Shown: piece after piece, positions 21,083 through 30,463 of the stretch | Layout: each line of letters starts with the position of its first letter | Position numbering within the stretch: the first letter of the stretch is position 1 | Source: Odontesthes bonariensis | Lineage: Eukaryota > Chordata > Actinopteri > Atheriniformes > Atherinopsidae | Direction of reading: 5' to 3' | Assembly (NCBI RefSeq): GCF_027942865.1 | Contig: NC_134528.1 | Span: forward strand, 31,522,732-31,586,731 | DNA length: 64,000 nt | Translations under genes and position numbers: made by a program | Notes under the pieces: generated by a model | What the model was told of the DNA's origin: nothing | The model's input: the letters and a program-made list of their open reading frames with translations, nothing else | Database searches by the model: none

Positions 21083-22305
21083 GCACTTAAATAATAAAGT
21101 CCAATTCAAGTCAATTGGAGTTCAATTAATTGTAATCATAATTCATTTAAACATAATTCAATTCGTTCATATAGAGCCAATTCAAAAACAATTTCCTAGC
21201 TAAGGAAACCAACAGATTGCACTGAAACTTGTCTTCAGTCCAATCTCCCGTCCTGAGCGTGCCTGAGGCGACTGTGGAGAGAAACGACTCCCTTTGAACA
21301 GGAAGAAACCTCTGGCAGAACCAGAACCAGGAAGGGTGGCCATCAGAACCAGAACCAGGAAGGGTGGCCATCCGCCTCCACCAGCTGGGGTTTGAGAAGA
21401 CAGAAAAGAGGGGACAACAAACACTGTAACACCATTCAAAGGATACCTGTTGGACCAGGGAAACACGAGTTAATGACCACAATAATGTCACATATACATA
21501 AAGAGAGTAAAGTGAGGAAAGGTATGACAGATGAGGCCCCCCAGCAGTCTAGGCCTATAGCAGCTTAACTATGGGATGTTTCAGGATTACCTGAGCCATC
21601 CCTAACTATAAGCTTTATCAGAAAGGAAAGTTTTAAGCCTGGTCTTAAAAGTGGAAAGGGTGTCTGCTTCCTGGGCATTTACTGGCAGCTGGTTCCACAG
21701 AGAGGGGCCTGATAACTGAAGGCTCTGCCTCCCAAACTGGCAGCTGATTCCACAGAGAGGGGCCTGATAACTGAAGGCTCTGCCTCCCAAACTGGCAGCT
21801 GGTTCCACAGAGAGGGGCCTGATAACTGAAGGCTCTGCCTCCCATTCTACTTTTAGAAACTCTGGGAACCTCAAGTAAACCTGCAGTTTGGGAACGAAGT
21901 GCTCTGTTAGGAAAATATCTTACAATGAGATCTTTAAGATATGATGGAGCTCGGTCATTAAGAGCTTTATATGTAAGGAGAAGAATCTTAAATTCTATTC
22001 TGAATTTAACAGGGAGCCAATGAAGAGAAGCTAAAACTGGAGAAATATGATCTCTCCTGTTAGTTCTCATCAGAACTCTGGCTGCAGCATTTTGGATCAA
22101 CTGAAGGCTTTTCATCCACAACACACAATAAACATTAGAAAGTTTTTTTTACAAGAACAAACTGAAATCTATCAGATAAATATGACTTAAACCAGCCTAA
22201 TGCAGTTCCTTTAATCCCAATAACATGTTCAAGTCTCTGTAATAAGATACTGTGATCGACCGTATCAAATGCAGCACTGAGATCCAACAGGACAAGCACA
22301 GACAC
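21083..22305 (-). mobile_element. L2-type LINE, 3' half with internal deletion
   Basis: The minus strand reads motif A of reverse transcriptase near 22270 ([10 protein letters not shown] region), then skips to [40 protein letters not shown], a 3' UTR and tail. About 56-bp units (GGCAGCTGGTTCCACAGAGA onward) are triplicated at 21682-21850. The deletion endpoints match those in the copy at 34730-36500. Confidence 0.85.
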
Positions 22306-22339
22306 AAGTCTCAGGGATGCTGGAGACTATTCCAATCAG

Positions 22340-22490
22340 GCAAGAGGCGGGTCACAGGCAGGTAGGCGGGTCACAGGCGGGTAGGCGGGTCACAGGCGAG
22401 TAGGCGGGTCACAGGCGGGTCACAGGCGGGTCACAGGCGGGTCACAGGCGGGTCACAGGCGGGTCACAGGCGGGTCACAGGCGGGTCACC
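22340..22490. repeat. minisatellite, 11-bp unit CAGGCGGGTCA
   Basis: About a dozen units, the right part (22400-22490) pure, the left part mixed with GTAGGCGGGTCA variants. No spacer structure, so not a CRISPR. Confidence 0.9.
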
Positions 22491-22499
22491 ACACACGCT

Positions 22500-23280
22500 C
22501 AAACTCACTTCTATGGTCAGTTTAGAGTCACCAGTTCACCTAACTTGCATGTTTTTGGATGGTTGGAGGAGAGGTCCCACACATGCACGGGGAGAACCAG
22601 GTTACTGAGGCATGCAGTAGGTGAAGCTGATCCTACTTCATCCTCTGCTGTATGTCAAGGTTTTGCTAACAGCATCTATCTTTCCAACTTCCAGTTTGAA
22701 GCACTCACAGACCAGATTGTTTTCTTATTTGAATGGTTCACTCATGTTTCCCAAAATATCAACAATGTTTGAAGTTTGATGAAAAAGTTCCAACCCAGTG
22801 CTGTCACGGGTTGAGATTCCCATTGACAGATAATACTTGCACACACATTCTGGTGACAGTCCCTTATCGTGCATAGGTTTACAGCATCTGTGACCCCCCG
22901 AGGTACCCTGGACCGAATGTACGTGGATCCACTGCAACTCTCTTGTTATAAATGAAATAATGGATCTCTTCTTCAATTAACATGAGTGGAGCTAAGATAC
23001 CTACTAACTCGTCTTTCTCTTAGTTGTGTGTGGGCTCAGATGTATTTTGGCCTTGGTAGAATTCTGAGCCCCCTGGGGGCATGACGTATTAATGAATATT
23101 AATAGCCTAATGGCATGAATTTTTCCAAAAAAATATTTCACCCCATTTTTTGGGAGCTGGGATGTCCCTGATAACGTATCCATGATAAAATCTGACCCCC
23201 CCACCCCCCCGAATCAGATATGGGTTTGTTGCCTCAGGGCAACACTGCTACAAGGGTCGTAAAACTCCAAGGTTTTTGTG
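22500..23280. other. intergenic, repeat debris
   Basis: 22500-22610 is the inverse of the SINE-like repeat at 11810 (GTTTAGAGTCACCAGTTCAC, GGGGAGAACC). From 22620 to 23280 nothing is recognised. Confidence 0.55.
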
Positions 23281-23357
23281 TGATTATTCAAATTCAAATT
23301 CAAATTAAAAAATACTTTATTTATCCCAGAGGGAAATTAAATGTTGATGTAGCTCAA

Positions 23358-24599
23358 TTAAATCAAGGAGTTATTATAGATGCTGATGGCTGTGGGCAGG
23401 AAAGATTTCCTGTAGCGGTCCGTTTTGCATCCAAACTGAAGAAGCCTTTGACTGAAGAGACTCTGTTTTCCGATAACAGTCTCATGGAGAGGATGTTCAG
23501 GGTTGTCCATAATTCTCTTGATTTTATGCAAAATCCTTCTTTGCATTATTGTCTCCAGAGGTTCCACAGCCGTCCCCAGAACAGAACCAGCCTTCCTTAT
23601 CAGGTTGTTGAGTCTTTTTAGGTCCCTGGTTCTGATGCTGCTGCCCCAACAGATGACGCCAGAGGAAATGACGCTCTCAACAACAGACTTGTAGAAGATC
23701 TGCAACATCTTGCTGCAAACCTTGAAGGACCTTAGCTTCCTCAAGAAGTACAGTCTGCTCTGTCCTTTCTTGTAGATGGCTTCACTGTTGTGTCTCCAGT
23801 CCAGTCTGTTGTCCACATGAACACCAAGGTATTTATATTCCTCAACCACCTCCACTTCTTCTCCCATGATGGAAACAGGGTTTGATCTGACCCTGTTTCT
23901 CCTGAAATCTACAATCATCTCCTTTGTTTTGTTAACATTCAAGATGAGATGATTGTTCCCACACCATGCCACAAAGCGGTCCACCAGCTCTCTGTACTCA
24001 GCTTCTTGTCCATCTCTGATACACCCGACTACTGCAGAGTCATCTGAATATTTCTGTAGATGACAGGAGTCTGACTTGTACTGGAAGTCTGAAGTGTACA
24101 GAGTGAAAAGGAATGGTGAGAGTACAGTCCCCTGTGGTGCTCCTGTGCTGCTGATCACCTGGTTAGACACACAATTCTTCAGTCTGACAAACTGTGGTCT
24201 GTTTGTCAGGTAGTCATTAATCCAGGTGATTGTTGAGGCCTCCACCTGAGTCTTCTGGAGTTTCAGACGAAGCAGATCAGGCTGGATTGTGTTAAATGCA
24301 CTGGAGAAATCAAAGAACATGATCCTCACAGTGCTGCCTGCTTTGTCCAGATGACAGTGGGTTTGTTGAAGCAGGTGTATGATAGCGTCTTTAACTCCAA
24401 CTCCATGGCGATAAGCAAACTGCAGGGGGTCCTGATATGTGCTGGTTTGCTTACACAGGTGGGTCAACAGGAGTCTCTCCAGGACCTTCATGATGTGGGA
24501 TGTCAGGGCAACAGGTCTATAGTCATTGATGACTGAAGGGTGAGTTTTCTTTGGTACCGGAACCAGACAGGATGTCTTCCACAACAGTGGTACCTTCTC
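23358..24599 (-). CDS. Rex1 LINE ORF, reverse transcriptase part (after the stop codon)
   Basis: Continues in the same frame: EKVPLLWKTSCLVPVPKK, YRPVALTSHIMKVLERLL, motif A FFDFSSAFNTIQ, STGAPQGTVLSPFLFTLYTS, motif [22 protein letters not shown] and the C-terminal [20 protein letters not shown]. The SDD catalytic box, rather than ADD, fits my recollection of Rex1. No other stop or frameshift is present. Confidence 0.88.
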   Translation of the reverse strand, partial: EKVPLLWKTSCLVPVPKKTHPSVINDYRPVALTSHIMKVLERLLLTHLCKQTSTYQDPLQFAYRHGVGVKDAIIHLLQQTHCHLDKAGSTVRIMFFDFSSAFNTIQPDLLRLKLQKTQVEASTITWINDYLTNRPQFVRLKNCVSNQVISSTGAPQGTVLSPFLFTLYTSDFQYKSDSCHLQKYSDDSAVVGCIRDGQEAEYRELVDRFVAWCGNNHLILNVNKTKEMIVDFRRNRVRSNPVSIMGEEVEVVEEYKYLGVHVDNRLDWRHNSEAIYKKGQSRLYFLRKLRSFKVCSKMLQIFYKSVVESVISSGVICWGSSIRTRDLKRLNNLIRKAGSVLGTAVEPLETIMQRRILHKIKRIMDNPEHPLHETVIGKQSLFSQRLLQFGCKTDRYRKSFLPTAISIYNNSLI

Positions 24600-26384
24600 T
24601 TAGGTCAAGCTAAGGTTGAAAAGGTGTTGCAGAATCCCACAGAGCTGCTCTGCACAGGCCTTCAGGACTCGGGGGCTGACACCATCTGGACCTGCAGCCT
24701 TGTTCCGGTTCAGTCTCTCCAACTGCCTCTTCACCTGACTTCTAGAAACAGAAAAGTGGGGGGGGGAGGCAAAGGGGACAGCAGCATCTCCTGATTGGGT
24801 TGATGACAAACTAGTGGAAGCAGAAGAATCCATGACTGAGGTGGAGGTGGAGATGTTACAGGAAAGCTGTGGGTCAGAGGAGGGTGGGATGTCTCTTTGG
24901 CTGGGAACAGGAGGGGAGGATGGTGAGCTTGTTCCTGAACTGAACCTGTTGAAGAATGTATTCAGCTCATTTGCTCTGTCCAGACTTCCATCCATCCGAT
25001 CCTCCCTCTGCTTGAGGCCTGTGATCTTCTTCATTCCTGACCACACATCTCTGATATTGTTCCTCTGCAGTTTACTCTCAAGCTTCTTTCTATACACCTC
25101 CTTGCTCTCTCTGATCTTGACTTTGAGCTGCTTCTGTATACTCCTCAGTAACTCCCTGTCTCGCTCCCTAAAGGCTCTTTTTTTCTTGTTCAATAGTTCC
25201 TTTAGCTCAGTGGTGATCCAGGGTTTGTTATTAGGGAAGCATCTCACTGTTCTGGTGGGGATGGTGTTGTCCACACAGAAGTTTATATAGTCAGTCGCAC
25301 ACTCAGTCATGGCATTAATGTCCTCTCCATGTGGCTTACAAAGAGAAATCCAATCGGTTGCATCAAAACAAACCTGTAAGGCTTCTTCAGCTTCCTGTGA
25401 CCACTTTCTAACAGTCCCCTTTGTGACAGGTAGTCTCTGGACAAGGGGTTTATATGCTGAACAGAGAAAAACAAGGTTGTGATCTGATTTACCCAGGGGA
25501 GGTCTTGATTTGGAAATGTATGAATGCTTGACATTTGTGTAAAACAAATCCAATGTCTTGTTTTCTCTGGTAGAGCAGCTGACAAACTGTTGAACATTTG
25601 GCAGTGTAGCAGAGAGTGAGGCATGATTAAAATCACCAGATATTGCCACAAAAGAATTGGGGTGTTGTGTCTGTATCTTAGCAAAAATGGAACTGATGAC
25701 ATCACATGCAGTGTCGGCAACAGCTGAGGGTGGAATGTAAACAGCCACCAAAACAACACTGGTGAACTCTCTTGGCAAATAATATGGACGAAAACTTACT
25801 GCCAATAGTTCAATGTCAGGACTGCAGAGACGACTCTTCATAGTAACATGTCCTGGGTGACACCATCTGTTGTTGACAAGCACTGCCAATCCACCCCCTT
25901 TCCTTTTCCTGCTACTCTTTAAATCTCGATCTGCTCGTACAGTCAGGAAGCCCGGCAGAGAGACGCTGGAGTCGGGTATATGATCCTGTAGCCATGTCTC
26001 AGTAAAACACATAATGCTACATTCCCAATATTCTTGCTGAGTCCTTGTCAAGGCTTGAAGTTCATCCAACTTGTTAGCTAACGATCTTACATTGCCCATG
26101 ATGATGGATGGCAGAGATGGTTTGAACTTCTTCTTTCTCTCTCTCCTCTTTGCTCCTGCTCTGCATCCACGACGCCTCCTTTTCAATTCCAGTGGGATTT
26201 CTGGCTTCAGTTGTCGAATTATTTCTGCTTTTCCAATGTTAATCAGCTGCTCCCTGTTGTAAACCACCCTGTTCCTATGGTTATGCATCATAACAAAAGA
26301 GCAAAATATACAAAAGTATTGGGAAAAATCAATCCAGCTGCACAACATCCAAGGCAGGAAGGAACAGTTGTCCAAAAAATGCAA
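24600..26384 (-). CDS. Rex1 LINE ORF, endonuclease and linker part (up to the stop codon)
   Basis: 594 codons. An APE-type endonuclease starts near residue 95 (GNVRSLANKLDELQALTRTQ), with CFTETWLQD, GGGLAVLVNNRW, AISGDFNHA, LDLFYTNVK and GKSDHNLV in the order expected of the domain. A basic linker and [20 protein letters not shown], the start of the polymerase, follow. It ends NLSLT before a TAA where the copy at 4536-4850 has a glutamine codon. Confidence 0.88.
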   Translation of the reverse strand: MHFLDNCSFLPWMLCSWIDFSQYFCIFCSFVMMHNHRNRVVYNREQLINIGKAEIIRQLKPEIPLELKRRRRGCRAGAKRRERKKKFKPSLPSIIMGNVRSLANKLDELQALTRTQQEYWECSIMCFTETWLQDHIPDSSVSLPGFLTVRADRDLKSSRKRKGGGLAVLVNNRWCHPGHVTMKSRLCSPDIELLAVSFRPYYLPREFTSVVLVAVYIPPSAVADTACDVISSIFAKIQTQHPNSFVAISGDFNHASLSATLPNVQQFVSCSTRENKTLDLFYTNVKHSYISKSRPPLGKSDHNLVFLCSAYKPLVQRLPVTKGTVRKWSQEAEEALQVCFDATDWISLCKPHGEDINAMTECATDYINFCVDNTIPTRTVRCFPNNKPWITTELKELLNKKKRAFRERDRELLRSIQKQLKVKIRESKEVYRKKLESKLQRNNIRDVWSGMKKITGLKQREDRMDGSLDRANELNTFFNRFSSGTSSPSSPPVPSQRDIPPSSDPQLSCNISTSTSVMDSSASTSLSSTQSGDAAVPFASPPHFSVSRSQVKRQLERLNRNKAAGPDGVSPRVLKACAEQLCGILQHLFNLSLT

Positions 26385-26584
26385 TTTCTTCCAAGAAAAA
26401 ACAGGAATGAAATTTAGAAAAAAGAAAAAATTTCAATGTGAGGTACAGAGCCACTCCAACGTGCTGCCACCCTCAGCGGCGCATTCTAGAACGAATGAGA
26501 AATGTTATACAAGTAAAACGAACAATATATTCATTAGAAAACAACTTTGTTTTCAACATTGTGAATGTTTAAGAGTGTTAGAGA

Positions 26585-26588
26585 GAGC

Positions 26589-26619
<31 letters not shown>

Positions 26620-26914
26620 TGTTAGAGAGGGAGAGCGTGTGTGTGTGTGTGCGTGTGCGTGTGCGTGTGCGTGCGTGTGTGGGAGCATACATGACATTTT
26701 GAGGTCACAAATATGTGAGAACAACAAACCAAACATTCACAAATTCATATGTTTCACCTGGAAAATCTCCATTAATCTTCTAACTACAGTCATTTCTTTC
26801 TTTCTTTGTGTGTGTGTGTGTGTGTGTGTGCATGTCTCTATAGGTGTGTGTGTCTCTATAGGTGTGTGTGTGTGTGTGTGTGTGTGCATGTCTCTATAGG
26901 TGTGTGTGTCTCTA

Positions 26915-26959
<45 letters not shown>

Positions 26960-27055
26960 GTGTGTGCATGTCTCTATAGATGTGTGTGTGTGTGTGTGTG
27001 TGTCTCTATAGGTGTGTGTGTGTGTGTGTGTGTGTCTCTATAGGTGTGTAATGGA
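26585..27055 (+). repeat. compound TG microsatellite with TCTCTATAGG interruptions
   Basis: TG tracts at 26590-26613, 26637-26682, 26807-26830 and 26860-27040 alternate with GTCTCTATAGGTGTG units, making a higher-order repeat. Confidence 0.9.
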
Positions 27056-28245
27056 GTGTGTGTGTTTGCATGTGCCCACTTTTGGATGCTCACTCCATGG
27101 TGCTTTTTTGGGTCCCTTTGTGGATCATGTTAAAGTAAGTGGACTGGTGCACGTGGCCCAGTACTCATCTGTCTCCTCTGCATCATCCACTGGGACCTAA
27201 AGCTCGGGGCTTGCCTTGAACACAGACTCTTCTCTGGATATTCTGTTCATATGAACTGACATGTCAAACTGATCCAAGAATTTGAAACTGGACCTTCTTT
27301 TTTGTGGCAGTATTGATTTTTGTTCCTCTGTCTTTTGGGTTTTCGTTCATTTTTTTTATTGTTTATTTTATTTTTGTATTATTCTTCATAAAACTTTGAA
27401 AGCCAATAATATATATAAAAGAAAAAAGAAAAAAGTAAGAAAAAAAAAGTTGATTAGGAATTCTCATAGTCATCAAATTACACACCAATACACAACATGT
27501 ATGTATGTTTTGTAGATCCAGATTCCCTTCGTGCATGCGCATCTTCCGGCCCATATTTTTTCCTATGTCACAGCTGCCAACCTTAAATGTCTCTGCTTTG
27601 TAAAACTGATAGAGAGGAGCTGAAAAAAATCCCAAGCGCTCCTTTTTGTTGGTTGAAGCTTTCAGCCACGGGTGATGTTTTGTACCCTAAAGCTGTTAAA
27701 GCTGACATATTATGGAAAAATCCCTTTTTCTCTTGTTGGGAGCATATATTTGAGTGTCTGTTGACACTGTCGAGTTACAATCTCTCAAAAAGAAAAAGTC
27801 ACTCCAAAAGTTCACTCCACTCCTCTGCTTAGGCTGGACTTCTGAGCCCCACCAGCTTCAAGCTGGATGGATGTGAGTGGGTGGGGTTCAGAGGCCTCGG
27901 CAGGGTTGAACACTTGCTCACTTGGTGAGACTGTCAGCTGAGAGGTGGTAAAACCAAAACCCCTGCAGGTTTAAGCACAGTGGCCTTTCTCCCAGGCCCA
28001 TCTCATATATCTGAAATTGTTGAAATAAAAAAGATAAAAGGGCATAATTCAAGGTAAACACAAGAAACTTGTGCTAAAGAAAAAAAAATAAGGACCAGAC
28101 TCAGTGAGTAATTCCCTATACTCCCTATATAGACCAGTGAGCAGTGCTGACCAACATATCATTGGGGTCATCAGGTGGGGACCTCCTTTCATCAGTGTTT
28201 CGTCTAGTTGGGCCCACGACACCTCCAGGAGGCTAGACAATGACC
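27056..28245. other. intergenic, little recognised
   Basis: At 27687-27720 TTAAAGCTGACATATTATGG resembles one end of a TTAA-type MITE, but no partner end was found. AT-rich runs with (GAAAAAA)n lie at 27418-27448. No gene. Confidence 0.45.
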
Positions 28246-28431
28246 ACTGGTGTCAGGGCTGGACTGGGACCAAAAAATGGCCCGGGCATTTTTTGGCCAT
28301 GGCGGCCCACCATGAATATTTATACGATCACATAAGTAATCTCATCACTTACTGTGAAAAATGCAATTAAATCCTAACACAAATGTATTCATTTAAATAA
28401 ATCTCCTCACCTTACAAAAGCAGTTTTTTCA

Positions 28432-28897
28432 TTAAAGCGGCACAATGCAACTTTTTCATGGTCATAAAATTGCTTGGCAATCATCAGATTGCTTGGCTGA
28501 CCCGTTCTGATGAAAACGGTGACATTTCCATCTCCATCTGGTGGCCCTAGCCCGAAACAGCGCTTGCAACTTTGCCCGTGGCGCCGCGTGCTTTGTTTAC
28601 CTCTGGAAGTCTCGCGACACACGAGAGCCGAGAACTACTGCTTCACGGCAGGTCTAAAGGGCTCTGAGCCGAGCCAGGTAGCCTGATAAGACACACCCTC
28701 TCTCCATTAGCTGTCGACGGCTCTCCAACTCTCTGCCAGTGTCTTGAAAAATAAACCGTAAATTGCCTCTGGTGGGTTTACGACAGTCTGGCTAGACTGT
28801 CGCCTTATTTTCTACGGAGCTCCCCCTACTGCTTTGGGGTGTGTATTGCATGGTAAACAAACCCCGTATTACTGAAAGTTGCATAGCGCCGCTTTAA
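28432..28897. mobile_element. TTAA MITE nested in the hAT element
   Basis: TTAA at 28432-28435 and 28894-28897 border AGCGGCACAATGCAACTTT and, inverted, AGCGGCGCTATGCAACTTT. The interior is GC-rich with no ORF that matters. Confidence 0.85.
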
Positions 28898-28902
28898 ATC
28901 TC

Positions 28903-29050
28903 TCTTCTCTGCCACTCTGTCAATCACTGTGTCAGTATCAAGGGACACAAGAACATCTTTCTTGGTGGCCATCAACCTAAAGGCTTCCAGTTTGCTGGCA
29001 GAAAGGCAACTCCTCAGTCTGTGTTTGATGTAGCGGAGGGTTGAAAATGA
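28903..29050 (-). pseudogene. hAT transposase C-terminal remnant
   Basis: The minus strand reads SFSTLRYIKHRLRSCLSASK, then LEAFRLMATKKDV. The SFSTLRxIKxxLRS block belongs to the hAT dimerisation region. Little else of the transposase survives, so the copy is not autonomous. Confidence 0.75.
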
Positions 29051-30142
29051 CCGAAAATGACAGAGGCAGGAATATTAATTTCGTATTTCTCCGGTTACCT
29101 ACCAATCCATTTCAGCAAAGCAATGTTTCACTAATATTACATGGGCAACTGTAACCTGTAACACCTGCAAACAATATAGTTATAACAAGCTAAAATAACA
29201 CTGAACACTTTGGTGTCTACATGAGAGTGGCATAAACATTAATGACACACTTGATATCTATGACTGATGTCATTGGATATTTGCAATATCTGCACACCAG
29301 TCAACTTTACATAAGCCTACAAAATGGAATGGCACTAGATACGTTATAGCCTTGCCTACACACATTCAAATAAATTAAATCTACTCATAGTATTAGTTGA
29401 AAATAAAGACTCTGAATGATCTCTGTGACAGTAGCCTTTTATCTTGCAGCTTCTGTGCACCACCCTTTCGTTTCTGTTGTTTATCCATTTCGGTTTTTGA
29501 CTGTTCTCTCCTAGTCCGTTCAGCTAACGGTGAGGGGAGGGGCGGGGCAAAGAGGTGCTGAGAGATTTCATTGGACTAGCCCCGTCAACATGAAATCGTG
29601 GGTTGCCCGCCGGTCACTTTTTTTTTTTTTTTTACATTAATAAAAAAAAATTTTAAAAACGACATCGCCGGCCCTCGAGGGGCGTCGGCCCACCGGGAAA
29701 ATGCCCGGCATGCCCGACTGTCAGTCCAGCCCTGACTGGCGTCCCAGAGTCACCCCCCTAATGCCAGCCATCACTGCTCCTCACACCACAACAACCATCT
29801 TTTACAGCCATAAGCTACCTCAGCCTCTCACCAACTGCACACCAGTCACAGCGGGGTGGGGATTCAAACCCTGGTTCGGGTAGGGGGTAATGAAAACATA
29901 GAGGGTGCCAGAGGTGGAGGCAGGACAAGACACACTAGCAGACACACTAGCAGATTCAACAGACAAACTCACCTAAACAGTCCTATAATCAGCAAAAATG
30001 CCAGCAAAAATTAACCATACAACTCACTCAAAGCCAACTCACCCAAAATGGCCGCCTGATTTAAAAAAATTATCACATGGGCCAAACCCTCCACTTAAAT
30101 ATCCTGAATTTCTTCTTTGCTTCTTCCAAGAGTCTGTTTACC

Positions 30143-30463
30143 CTAAGTGCTCCCCCTGCTGGGCCCCCAGCTGCTATTGCTTCTTCTTATCCAAATCCAC
30201 TGACTGGATTTTACTGCTTTATCTGACAGCTCTTTCACTATTTTCCTCACATTCTGTCCACTTACTCCCAGCTCCCTCAACAATGAGACAACAGACTTTG
30301 CAACAAATCCTCTACATCCTACTTCCACTGGACATATCCTAACTTTCCATCCTCGCTGCTCTGCTTCTGCCCCCAACTCCACATATCTAAGCTTTTTCCT
30401 TTCATATGCTTCTGCTACTAATTCCTCCCAAGGAACAGTCAGCTCTATGAAATAGACTCTCAT
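30143..30463 (-). pseudogene. RLE LINE endonuclease C-terminal part after the stop
   Basis: In the same frame after TGA: MRVYFIELTVPWEELVAEAY, then ERKKLRYVEL and VEVGCRGFVAKSV. The ELTVPWEE and ERKxxxY blocks follow the PD box in this nuclease family. One recent stop codon separates it from the polymerase. Confidence 0.8.

Larger units (their letters stand above)
23280..26440 (-). mobile_element. Rex1-type LINE, nearly full length
   Basis: One 1009-codon frame (26384 to 23358) broken only by the TAA at about 24601. The 3' end is TTCCCTCTGGGATAAATAAA followed by an AATTTG repeat tail (23286-23306). The 5' end is put near 26440 by loss of coding-like sequence. Confidence 0.88.
28254..29734 (-). 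mobile_element. hAT element remnant, 1.48 kb
   Basis: The left terminus CAGGGCTGGACTGGGACC and the inverted right terminus CAGGGCTGGACTGACAG, with ACTGGTGT (28246-28253) and ACTGGCGT (29735-29742) as an 8-bp target duplication differing at one base. CAGGG ends and 8-bp duplications are hAT hallmarks. Confidence 0.88.

Noticed and set aside
22340..22490. Regular short repeats that could be taken for a CRISPR array
   Set aside because: The units are 11-bp and abut directly with no unique spacers, in a vertebrate setting. It is a minisatellite.
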